Source: Candidatus Zixiibacteriota bacterium | Lineage (GTDB): Bacteria > Zixibacteria > MSB-5A5 > GN15 > PGXB01 | Length of the DNA stretch: 38,615 bases | Assembly: GCA_900498245.1 (NCBI GenBank) | Contig: LS998015.1 | Coordinates: forward strand, 2,504,481 to 2,543,095 | Reading direction: 5' to 3' | In this document: piece by piece, positions 17,601 to 24,843 of the stretch | Position numbering within the stretch: the stretch's first letter is position 1 | Layout of the letters: the number at the start of each line of letters is the position of its first letter | Notes under the pieces: generated by a model | The model's database searches: none | Told to the model about the DNA's origin: nothing | Seen by the model: only the letters and a program-made list of their open reading frames with translations | Position numbers and translations under genes: made by a program

Positions 17601-17868
17601 TTGCCAGAATTCTGATGGTGTCCTTGACTCCCGGTTTGAGACCGGCTTTGGGAAGCATCCACGGTTCCTCCCGGCTCAGTTTCAGGATATTCCTTTTTGA
17701 TACCGCCGAATGAAAACCGCGCTCCACCACTTTCCCCTGTAAACTGTCCGCCCGGATTCTGTCCATTTCTCGCGGAACCAGAATCTTCCCGTCGGCAGAA
17801 AACGATTTTACCACCGACAGGAGGACGATTAAACAGAAGGATATTCCTATTGTTGCGCGCACTCGCAT
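14683..17868 (-). CDS. Secreted M6-type (immune inhibitor A-like) metalloprotease with FG-GAP-like repeats and a C-terminal sorting domain
   Basis: The 1061-residue precursor has a signal peptide (ATIGISFCLIVLLSVVKSFSA). A peptidase domain follows with the zinc motif HEFGHQLGAVD (His284, Glu285, His288). The M6-like continuation reads DLYNTQTFLTQVGDFSTWD, and later GSGILIWHVDE. From about residue 550 there are FG-GAP/VCBS-like repeats with calcium-loop signatures such as DLDNDGNDEIIDG, DFDNDGFADIIVGG and DIDGDRQQDIIVG. The last 85 residues form a FlgD/Por-secretion-like module (FFCYPNPAIDGRTTIRYF, then MYDLSGKQV and GVYRCVLKAD). ATG at 17868 has GGAGG 8 nt upstream. It stands directly after the PorU and PorV-like genes and is a likely cargo of that sorting system. 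Confidence 0.87.
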   Translation of the reverse strand: MRVRATIGISFCLIVLLSVVKSFSADGKILVPREMDRIRADSLQGKVVERGFHSAVSKRNILKLSREEPWMLPKAGLKPGVKDTIRILAMRFDFQYESPDDPNTTGRGHFDMRDTTTFKNEEGHMIDPSPHIKRYFEKHLEALALYYHFVSEGKVALIYDVYPSQSDSVYHLPHSMGYYGAQRPDSGLSEYVTDAIKLADTSEPAINFADYDSYILFHAGSDRQNDIGFPPTTSDLYTGNVFLGDPVYVDKTGTDSTIITDAVVMPETACQDNRATALNAVMVHEFGHQLGAVDLYNTQTFLTQVGDFSTWDNNGFGTGIDFGFVVGRVFGTMAVYPDAWHRAFFGFVEPVVFRSGTDIPLVADEMIKDGIKIAKIPISEYEYYLLENRREDIDGKPTALLADSVTSVILGPIDLNRNYTHEYDFLLPGSGILIWHVDERVALMDYDGDGINNFNENQLQLDPSHRFVELMEADGLINFGGYYYAGFGSQEDMYYAGNNSSFTPNTNPPSIGYYGINSHIRITGISPQDTTMSFSVEYDNVSDGFPRRAGYPAYSLNSIAADLDNDGNDEIIDGSNQNLVVMKQDGSDFLPEGVVQYDSSYSLTGKGYYPVPLFAKVPFTITAGPVVGYMGTNNDTTFVAVGASSNVYVYSAQDNNHDGLADPLFTSSIQPTMAMAITSGKKLIVAGMKDTSYIQLFELENGIALPFGGRIVHVPQPALYGINQIGNSVAMIAGEPDNIRLYYFKSDGDTLSFDLEGNYTLGPVCTDLDRNGLPEEIVASPTGRIKAVTIDTATGSFANYGQIDLRTALTANPVAADFDNDGFADIIVGGKEKIYGLDRNFISLTDFPIMIDRKYPNDDVLSAPIVADIDGDRQQDIIVGMSSGNCYAFGPDLKYGFPVASGGVGIGSPVVYKKANGGGLGFLGVDGWFYSYDISYDSTRANWRMGGADAQGSFNLPLSKFSPPANVADILPREKFFCYPNPAIDGRTTIRYFLGRDAEVTLTMYDLSGKQVDQVKAHSSEGTTERTWSGAALPTGVYRCVLKADFGGDTRTAFTDIAVIK

Positions 17869-17893
17869 ATTCCCAACCTCCATCCTCACGCGG

Positions 17894-20584
17894 TTACATC
17901 GCTATCGATAACGAAAACCGCATGGTGTTGGCCAGCGGAACCTGATCGTTCGACGGAATATAGGCAAAGTCAAATCGGAACAACCGATACTGCAGGCCAA
18001 ATCCCAATGTCGGGGTTTTGATCTCGCCTTCCTGATCATAAATGTATCCGGCCCGGAACGCAATGAAAGAACCATACCAGTACTCGGCCCCGCCGTTAAG
18101 CACCACTTCCTTCATTTCCTGAGATAGACTGCCGTTCAGTCCTACCAGGGATTTGTTCGCTTCGACAGTAATTAAGAATTTATTATATGCCGATTCAAGC
18201 AATTTCCACCCCAGCCCGATTGCCAGGTTGCGCGGGAGAGGATCCGCCTGCGCCACGTCGATATAGGCGATATCCGGACCCAGGTTGGTCACCGCCGCCC
18301 CGAAAGTCACCCGGTGCGTCAACTTGTATAAAATTCCCGCATCAAGGGCGATACCCGTCGAGGTCCCGCTCCCTTTTTCTTTTCCCGCTCCCACTGAAGA
18401 CAGATGGGAATAAATAATCTTGGCCGAAATTCCGCCGGAAAGCGACGGCGACAGGGCCGTGCCGTACGAGAGTGTCGCGGCGACATCAAAGGCCGAAAAA
18501 TCGCCCAGATCGTTCCCGTATGGATCGGTCCGCTTGATATTGCCGTAAGATAGGAACGTGACATTGCCTCCGATCGTCCCCAGCGCTTCGACATTTTTAA
18601 CATAGGAGAAAAATTCATAATAGAGATCGCTGGCCAGTTCCGGGAGCCAGTTGACATGCATCATCGTCAATTCGCCGTGCGCCCCGCCCCGCACCAGAAT
18701 GCGGTCAGAGGAAGCGAACCAGGCGTTGTTGGCGCGATGATCGATTGTCGCCGTCGAGGTCGTCCCCAGATTTTCCTGATTGTACCGCGACCAGCGGCCG
18801 TCATAAACGATCGTGCCGCTGCTGGTGGCGAAAAACAGCCGACCTTCATACGGCGTTATTTCATTTATCCGCGACCCGGCCGGATTGGCGTACATCTTGA
18901 TTACTTGCCCGGCCTTCAGACTATCGTCGGTGAGTTCATTGACAGTCCGGATATTTCGCGCCAATCTTTCAGCGCGCGCGGAATCGCCATTGACTCTCTG
19001 TAGGGCCAGCTGCATGACCGTTTGATCGGCGTCAACACTGTAGTTCCGGTATCCGTAACGAACCCAGCGATGACCGTCAAAACGAAGCAATCCGTAATCG
19101 GTGCCAATCCAGACATCGCCGCGGTTATCGACCGCCATGTCGGTCGTCGCCAGTCTCAATCCGGCCGTAAAGGGGACTTTGATTGCCCGGCCCGGGCCGG
19201 AATTGCGGGGATCAATATAGATTTTATTATTGGCCGTATCCTGCGAAGCCAGATAGGCCCGCATGACGCCGACCGAATCTATCAAGCGCGTCATGCTGAT
19301 TCCGCCGTCCGGTACCGTTACCGGCGCCGCCTTGGGATTCATCTGATCGAACTTGGCCATGTATTCCGTTCTTTCGGCGGGCGTGCCGTACAATTTCATC
19401 GTCTCATAAATGGCCGAATCCGATTGCTGCAGAACGTCATTATACGTAAAATAATTCTTCCAGGAATTGCCGTCATAATGATAAAGATCGCCGTCTATAA
19501 CCGTCCAGGCTTCGTTATCTTTGGCGACCGCTATGCCGGACACTTCTTTTTCCGGCAGGCCGGTATTGCTGCCGAAAAAGATGAACGCTCCGTTGTCATA
19601 GACGACCATGCCGTTGTCGGTGCCGAGATACGCCTTCTTGTTGTACAACCGTATCATTTCCACCTTACCGACCGCCAGCCCCTGATCGGCGCCGAATTTC
19701 TGCCAGTTGCTTCCGTTGTAACGGTACAGATTGGAGCCGGAGGCGATCCAGAGATAATCGTTGTCGGCGGCGATATCATTTATTTCCCCGGCAAAATTGA
19801 CATCGAACGGTATGGTCAATTGGGGCGGAAGGGCTCTCGTTTTGGCTTTTTCCACCGCGAATTGGATTTTGTCCGCTTCGCCCTCACTTATCACGGAATC
19901 TTTCACGGCGTCATGATAGGCATCGAAGGCCTTTTTCAGAACGGTCCAGTCAAGCAGGCATTGATTATATGCCTCAATAGCGCTGTTGAAAGCATTTTCA
20001 AGTTCCGTTTTCGACTTCAGATCTTCGGGAAGGCGCTGCATGACATTATTTTTCAGGCTATCCAGGCGTTCCAAAGGGTAAGGATTATTGGCCCGGCCCA
20101 GCTTGACCATCAGCGGCTGGACCTTGTCCTCCGCCGAATCACCGACCAGTCCCACGTACTGGCGAAGTATTCCTTCCGCCGTCTGCTCGCTGCTCGGCTC
20201 GATTATATCCCCCTGGATCCATTGACCGCGGCTGTACTTCACCAGCCCTTTGGGAGAAATCCCCCAGATATCATAATGCCGATAATCGGATTCACCGGCA
20301 TCGTTCCTGAAAATGGCGATATGCCGCAACGGCTGGAATTCTTCCGGGACGCCGATATCGAACCACTTGCTCGATAGAGGATAGTTCCCCAATCCGGCCG
20401 GGTTCCAGTGCGTGGCTGTGGCATCGTCGGCCACCGCCACAAAGGCTTCTCCCATCCCCGCCGCCCGGGCCCCGGCCGCAATCCTTAAAAAGAGAACCGC
20501 GGCGCTCGATACATTCGCATAACTCTCAACGGCGCCCAGCATGATCATGACGGCGACTATTAAGAGGACGACTAATTTCCGCAT
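17894..20584 (-). CDS. PorV/PorQ-like outer-membrane barrel with an inserted seven-bladed propeller
   Basis: The 896-residue protein has a signal peptide (VVLLIVAVMIMLGAVESYA). The PorV/UPF0164 signature follows (FLRIAAGARAAGMGEAFV, then DDATATHWNPAGLG, ending near residue 66). The usual barrel continuation does not come next. About 570 residues intervene, holding seven two-component-regulator-type propeller blades. Their cores are DIWGISPKGLVKY, LWIASGSNLYRYNGSNW, AYLGTDNGMVVYDNG, AWTVIDGDLYHYDGNSW, DVWIGTDYGLLRFDGHRW, LFFATSSGTIVYDGRW and AWFASSDRILVRGG. Helical inserts lie near 130-265 and 385-475. Barrel sequence resumes at MMHVNWLPEL (about 641) and runs to the end. ATG at 20584 has GGAGG 6 nt upstream. 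PorV shuttles type IX cargo to the PorU sortase, encoded 19 bp upstream. Confidence 0.78.
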   Translation of the reverse strand: MRKLVVLLIVAVMIMLGAVESYANVSSAAVLFLRIAAGARAAGMGEAFVAVADDATATHWNPAGLGNYPLSSKWFDIGVPEEFQPLRHIAIFRNDAGESDYRHYDIWGISPKGLVKYSRGQWIQGDIIEPSSEQTAEGILRQYVGLVGDSAEDKVQPLMVKLGRANNPYPLERLDSLKNNVMQRLPEDLKSKTELENAFNSAIEAYNQCLLDWTVLKKAFDAYHDAVKDSVISEGEADKIQFAVEKAKTRALPPQLTIPFDVNFAGEINDIAADNDYLWIASGSNLYRYNGSNWQKFGADQGLAVGKVEMIRLYNKKAYLGTDNGMVVYDNGAFIFFGSNTGLPEKEVSGIAVAKDNEAWTVIDGDLYHYDGNSWKNYFTYNDVLQQSDSAIYETMKLYGTPAERTEYMAKFDQMNPKAAPVTVPDGGISMTRLIDSVGVMRAYLASQDTANNKIYIDPRNSGPGRAIKVPFTAGLRLATTDMAVDNRGDVWIGTDYGLLRFDGHRWVRYGYRNYSVDADQTVMQLALQRVNGDSARAERLARNIRTVNELTDDSLKAGQVIKMYANPAGSRINEITPYEGRLFFATSSGTIVYDGRWSRYNQENLGTTSTATIDHRANNAWFASSDRILVRGGAHGELTMMHVNWLPELASDLYYEFFSYVKNVEALGTIGGNVTFLSYGNIKRTDPYGNDLGDFSAFDVAATLSYGTALSPSLSGGISAKIIYSHLSSVGAGKEKGSGTSTGIALDAGILYKLTHRVTFGAAVTNLGPDIAYIDVAQADPLPRNLAIGLGWKLLESAYNKFLITVEANKSLVGLNGSLSQEMKEVVLNGGAEYWYGSFIAFRAGYIYDQEGEIKTPTLGFGLQYRLFRFDFAYIPSNDQVPLANTMRFSLSIAM

Positions 20585-20603
20585 CAAAAACCTCCAGAAG
20601 GTA

Positions 20604-23600
20604 TTAATTGACAACAACTACTTTTCCATATGATTCAACCACATTGCCGGATTCCGCCGACAGCGCGGTCAGTTTATATATATAGACTCCCGAGGCCACG
20701 CGATCCCCGTCGGCATCGCGCCCGTTCCAGGTGCAAAATTCATGATAATCTTCCGAGATCATATCTTTCTCAAAGGCCATAATTTTCCTGCCCGATAACG
20801 TGAAAATCTCCAAACTTACCCGCTTCGCCGGTGAAGTCAATTCAAACGAGAAGGTCGTCTGGCTGCGCATCGGATTCGGATAATTTAAAAGATTGGAAAC
20901 GACGAATTGCCCTTCCGGAACAACTTCAGCGCCGAATTCCGCCACCGATGAATTATTGGCGTTGTCCCACACTTTCACTTTAAATCGGTGTTCTCCCGGC
21001 GTCACATTTCCCAGAGCATAATTTATTCGACCCGACGTATAACTGCCTTCGTCATATTCAAACAAGTCGGTCAGGTTGACCATACTGCCGATTTCCCCGT
21101 CATAAACAAGAGAAATCCCGTGTCCCGAGCCGCCGGTTAGATTAATTCCCGACGGGTCGCTCAGCCTGAGAGTCAGTTCCTCTCCCGACGCAATCTTGTC
21201 ACCGGAAACAAAGTTCTTTCTGGTCCCGAATGTATAGACAATGCTCGGCCCGGCGGAATCGTCGTTTTCGGCGATCAAAGGTGATACCGGCAACGAATCC
21301 ACCAGCCCGAAACCGTCCGATGATGCTCCGATGGCATATCCGGAGATTTTCGCCCCCTGGCCGCCGTAGCCGATATCGAGCGGGGCGATAAATGAAAATT
21401 GAAAATTGTCATCGGTTATGTCGGCTTTCCCCCTGAAGATAACCGGCCCGGCCAGGGCGTAATTGACAACTTCCACGGTTTGACCGGACTGATTCAACAC
21501 CCGGTGTGACTTTTGAATATCCGAGTCATAAACATAAATATCAAGGACCCCATTAAGGCCGGCCGGATCGCCATTACCGGACTTGATTGTCCCTTCCACC
21601 TGATGCCGGGACATGGCCAGAAGTGAATCCGGATGATGCTCGAATTGGACGGTATTTTTTGGAATCCCCAGTTTCATAAAAGGATCCCCGAAATATTCAT
21701 AACTGCGGTCATTACGAATCGGCCGCGGCTGACCCGATTCATACTGCCGAAGCAGCTTGGCGGTATATATCGACTGGCAGATCGAGAGCGAATCGCCTCC
21801 GAACAGGATATCGTAAACCTGCTGATTAAAGTCTGCATTCTCGCCTGCGTACACCAGACGGGTCGCCGCCACCGTGCCGACAGCGCCGCCGCCGGAAAGC
21901 CGCAGGAGGTCCTCGGCCATTCCTTCGCGCGTCGGATCGTCAAAAAATCCGATCGAACATGAGGCCGTAAATATCAAAGTCAATTTATCGGCATTATGCA
22001 ATTGCGGTAGATCCGTGTTGCGGTTGAAAACGTGCTCGTGCGCCCAGGTATCCGGGTTGCCGTGCCCGACATAATTGACCACCAGCGTTCCGTCATTTAT
22101 ACTCCGGATTATGGCCTGATTTACCAGCGGCTTCTGCCGGTTAGAATCGAAAGGATAATCCCAGAGATAAATTTTGTTACGGCGGAAAGCCGTCGGCAGA
22201 TGATACTTCTGCAATTCCTCGGTCTGAGTGGTATGAAACGCCTCACCGTCGAAATTCCCGAATTCATCGTCGGCCACCAGGGTCACCGTGGCGCGCCACG
22301 GTCCGAAATTGGTCGATGACTCATACGATTCGATTTTGTCGATGACCGTATTCAGTTCCGCCGCATTTCGTACCGGCCAGCGGGATATCATCATATCATA
22401 CCCGCGGTCGCTGACGGCGTACGAGGTATCGCCGTCAAGCAATCCGTAACTTCCGAAATAAACATAATTGTCGTCTGACGCCGTGGAATCATTCGCCATT
22501 ATATAGGGCGGGATTAGATTTCGTGTCGGCGTCTGAAGGTTGTTTTCGAAATCATAGTTGCCGTCACCGACCAGCAAAACCGCCGACGGGCGGGGCGACG
22601 GATAATTGTCATAGGCAAATTTCAAATAATCGCGGATAGCGGTCGGATCATACAAACCGTAGGAAAATTGGTTGATAATCTCTTCGAGGGATACCAATTT
22701 AACCGTGACCCCGGATTGATCGGCCCGGTAGGCCCTGTAATTCTCCAGCGAAGGAATAAATTCGTTGGGTGCGATAATAAATAAATCGGTCTGCGCCGGA
22801 CTATCCATCAGGGTCGGCCGGGCCGTTTTGGTAATTGACATCGCCGTAACGGTTCGTGATTGCGGGCAGAAAAAGAAACGGGCCCTTTTGGTCGCCTGAA
22901 GCGGATATTGAAATCTTATATCATTGGTGCCGACGACCGCGCCCGTTATCTGAACCGGACGCGATGGATCGGATATATCGTAGATACTCGGCACGGCACT
23001 GAATTGATTGGCAACAGCCATCTCGGCGCGCCCTCCCGATGAATCTACAACCGAAAAATCGATCTGATCTCCGGCCGGGACCAGATTGCTCCTGTATCCT
23101 ATTTCGCAGAAATCAAGATATGGGGGTGAATCATAATTGCTGGTCATGGATAACGTTATTTTATTGAGACCATCATAACCGCGGTCACTGCTAAACCAAT
23201 AATCACCGTTTCCCGCCTGCCCCGCTATGGCGCTGTAATCATTAACAAGAACCCCGGCCCCGCCGGCTTTGGCGTGAATACGGACATCGGCCATGGCCGA
23301 ACCGACGGCGTGCGAAAGCGATACAAAGAACGTGAACTGGTTCTGATCGGTCCAATACCAGTTGTAATAATCATTAATACTTCCGTCATTGGTGTGCAGG
23401 AGAAGCCGATTGGTTTCGCTATGAATATAAATTTTCGTCTGCGTGATGGTGGTATCGGGGGAACCGGCGAGCGATCCGTCCTGCGTGCCTATTCTCAACC
23501 CGCCTTGATCGAAATTTCCGGAAACCGCCAACCAATAATAATTGGTGCCGGTATAGGGATTATGTATGAACTGCGGGGTGGAGTCGCTCGGGTAGGTCCA

Positions 23601-24443
23601 GCGGTCGGCCGGCTCGCCGTAAAAAGAAAAATAATCGCCGGAATTGAGTATCCCGTCGCCGCCATCCTGAACAATGAGCGGAATTTCACGAAAATCAGGC
23701 CGGGGAACATCGTTCGACACCGGTAACGGCCTTCCCCCTCCATAAAAGAGATGAATATTGTCGCTCGTGATATTCGACGGCGCTCCTGCGGAAATCAAAT
23801 TTTGTCCCGTAATCTTGACCATTCCCTGTCCATTAATACCAATCTTGTACCATGTGTCCGCCGGGGCAAATGGATTCGCCATCACTTTGGCCGCCGTCTG
23901 GGCCGGTTGATCCACCCATTCCCGCGCCTGAGCATAATTCAAAACGGCATAATCAAGGATTCTATCAAAGGGGGCTGTTCCCTCCTTGAGCGACGCCCAC
24001 CGACTATCCGCAATGTTTCCTTGAAAGGATATTGATACATCAATCTGCTTATAGAGCATCTCTTGAAAATAGGGATGAATCTCCACTACTGCCACCTTAT
24101 GACCCCGAATGACTTTCACCGCTGCAATATTTGCCAGTCCCCGACTGTCCGACAAACATTTTCCCGGCGCCTCATCCGGCAACATTATCACCCCGGACCC
24201 GCTCGCCGCCGAGATAAAAGGTTCTGTTCCCGGCGGCATCCCAATCATAACCGTTCGGCGAAAAATCGTCCCGGAATCGCCCGGAAGCGTCACTGCGTAC
24301 TTCATCGGCTGTTCCATAGTGATGCGGAATGAAATGCCGGAAATGTCGGATGAAATTATCTCAACGTCCGAATAGAGAGATGAAGCGATAGTCGATGTTG
24401 TGAGGAGAAGAAAAGATGTGATTACAAATCGAATTCGGGGCAT
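20604..24443 (-). CDS. porU: PorU-like C25 (gingipain-family) sortase
   Basis: The 1279-residue precursor has a signal peptide (FVITSFLLLTTSTIASS). A large N-terminal beta-rich region of about 530 residues follows, typical of PorU. The C25 peptidase domain starts near 550 (DLFIIAPNEFIPSLENYR, then VLLVGDGNYDFENN). The catalytic His794 lies in NYVGHGNPDTW and Cys829 in FTASCSIGFFDDP. The family residues after it, MAEDLLRLSGGGAVGTVAAT, are also present. The C-terminus has an Ig-like domain and a FlgD/sorting module (LLNYPNPMRSQTTFSFEL, then GVYIYKLTAL). In Bacteroidota, PorU cleaves C-terminal signals of type IX cargo and attaches the protein to the surface. ATG at 24443 is preferred because it begins a canonical signal peptide, though no Shine-Dalgarno is visible. 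It leads the cluster with the PorV-like gene. Confidence 0.85.
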   Translation of the reverse strand: MPRIRFVITSFLLLTTSTIASSLYSDVEIISSDISGISFRITMEQPMKYAVTLPGDSGTIFRRTVMIGMPPGTEPFISAASGSGVIMLPDEAPGKCLSDSRGLANIAAVKVIRGHKVAVVEIHPYFQEMLYKQIDVSISFQGNIADSRWASLKEGTAPFDRILDYAVLNYAQAREWVDQPAQTAAKVMANPFAPADTWYKIGINGQGMVKITGQNLISAGAPSNITSDNIHLFYGGGRPLPVSNDVPRPDFREIPLIVQDGGDGILNSGDYFSFYGEPADRWTYPSDSTPQFIHNPYTGTNYYWLAVSGNFDQGGLRIGTQDGSLAGSPDTTITQTKIYIHSETNRLLLHTNDGSINDYYNWYWTDQNQFTFFVSLSHAVGSAMADVRIHAKAGGAGVLVNDYSAIAGQAGNGDYWFSSDRGYDGLNKITLSMTSNYDSPPYLDFCEIGYRSNLVPAGDQIDFSVVDSSGGRAEMAVANQFSAVPSIYDISDPSRPVQITGAVVGTNDIRFQYPLQATKRARFFFCPQSRTVTAMSITKTARPTLMDSPAQTDLFIIAPNEFIPSLENYRAYRADQSGVTVKLVSLEEIINQFSYGLYDPTAIRDYLKFAYDNYPSPRPSAVLLVGDGNYDFENNLQTPTRNLIPPYIMANDSTASDDNYVYFGSYGLLDGDTSYAVSDRGYDMMISRWPVRNAAELNTVIDKIESYESSTNFGPWRATVTLVADDEFGNFDGEAFHTTQTEELQKYHLPTAFRRNKIYLWDYPFDSNRQKPLVNQAIIRSINDGTLVVNYVGHGNPDTWAHEHVFNRNTDLPQLHNADKLTLIFTASCSIGFFDDPTREGMAEDLLRLSGGGAVGTVAATRLVYAGENADFNQQVYDILFGGDSLSICQSIYTAKLLRQYESGQPRPIRNDRSYEYFGDPFMKLGIPKNTVQFEHHPDSLLAMSRHQVEGTIKSGNGDPAGLNGVLDIYVYDSDIQKSHRVLNQSGQTVEVVNYALAGPVIFRGKADITDDNFQFSFIAPLDIGYGGQGAKISGYAIGASSDGFGLVDSLPVSPLIAENDDSAGPSIVYTFGTRKNFVSGDKIASGEELTLRLSDPSGINLTGGSGHGISLVYDGEIGSMVNLTDLFEYDEGSYTSGRINYALGNVTPGEHRFKVKVWDNANNSSVAEFGAEVVPEGQFVVSNLLNYPNPMRSQTTFSFELTSPAKRVSLEIFTLSGRKIMAFEKDMISEDYHEFCTWNGRDADGDRVASGVYIYKLTALSAESGNVVESYGKVVVVN

Positions 24444-24450
24444 AAAGAAA

Positions 24451-24471
24451 CCGGGTTTGTCGTTAACCCGG
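24451..24471 (-). promoter_or_regulatory. Hairpin immediately upstream of the porU start codon
   Basis: CCGGGTT (24451-24457) and AACCCGG (24465-24471) form a perfect 7-bp stem with a 7-nt loop, ending 7 nt before the ATG. It occupies the place where a Shine-Dalgarno would normally be. It could control access of the ribosome or simply be a structured leader. Confidence 0.4.
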
Positions 24472-24509
24472 CCCAGTAACCCGGCAATAAATAAAGACAA
24501 GCCGACTTA

Positions 24510-24575
24510 CGGTTAAAGGGCCGAAAAATTACTACACGTTCCTCATTTTCAAAAACAACTCAGTTCCTTTAACCG
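24510..24575 (-). promoter_or_regulatory. Long-range inverted repeat in the porU leader
   Basis: The 10-bp arms at 24510-24519 (CGGTTAAAGG on the plus strand) and 24566-24575 (CCTTTAACCG) are perfectly complementary, with 46 nt between. In the transcript they could form a long stem. The loop contains a four-codon ATG frame (M-R-N-V-stop). No known riboswitch consensus was recognised. Confidence 0.4.
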
Positions 24576-24619
24576 ATTATTCGATAAGTAATCCTCCTTA
24601 AACTGTTATTACCAGCGCA

Positions 24620-24648
24620 AATATATGATAGAACCCTTCAAAAGTCAA
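24620..24648 (-). promoter_or_regulatory. Promoter of the porU cluster
   Basis: On the minus strand TTGACT (24648-24643), a 17-nt spacer and TATATT (24625-24620) match housekeeping promoters closely. Transcription from here would give a leader of about 170 nt before the porU ATG. Confidence 0.6.
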
Positions 24649-24843
24649 GTTATAGGGAACCCAAAAAAATCCCATATTACCGGCCTTTTATCCCGCAAAT
24701 TTGCGGCCAATTTTGACCCGGTTCCGTGAGCTTTGCGCCAAGTCCTGCGGCGGCAACCAATTATAAATCAACTCCTAAATATAAAAACGCCTGAAGTTCA
24801 AATATATAGGAAACATATTTCACATTTTTATTGTCGGCCGATC
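24649..24843 (-). other. Region between the tnaA stop codon and the porU promoter, with a perfect palindrome
   Basis: No gene is seen here. The stretch holds the 14-bp perfect palindrome CCGCAAATTTGCGG at 24693-24706, centred about 50 bp upstream of the porU -35 box, where an activator or repressor could bind. No clear terminator for tnaA is visible; the T-run near 24664-24670 on the minus strand is not preceded by a strong stem. Confidence 0.4.

Noticed and set aside
19022-20377. 451-codon open frame on the plus strand
   Set aside because: It lies entirely opposite the PorV-like gene, has no domain or ribosome-binding site, and is rich in Arg/His/Ile as expected for a shadow frame.
24443-24660. 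Cyclic-di-GMP riboswitch in the porU leader
   Set aside because: The conserved GGGACGCAAAGCC-type core and tetraloop receptor are not found; only GC-rich hairpins are seen.
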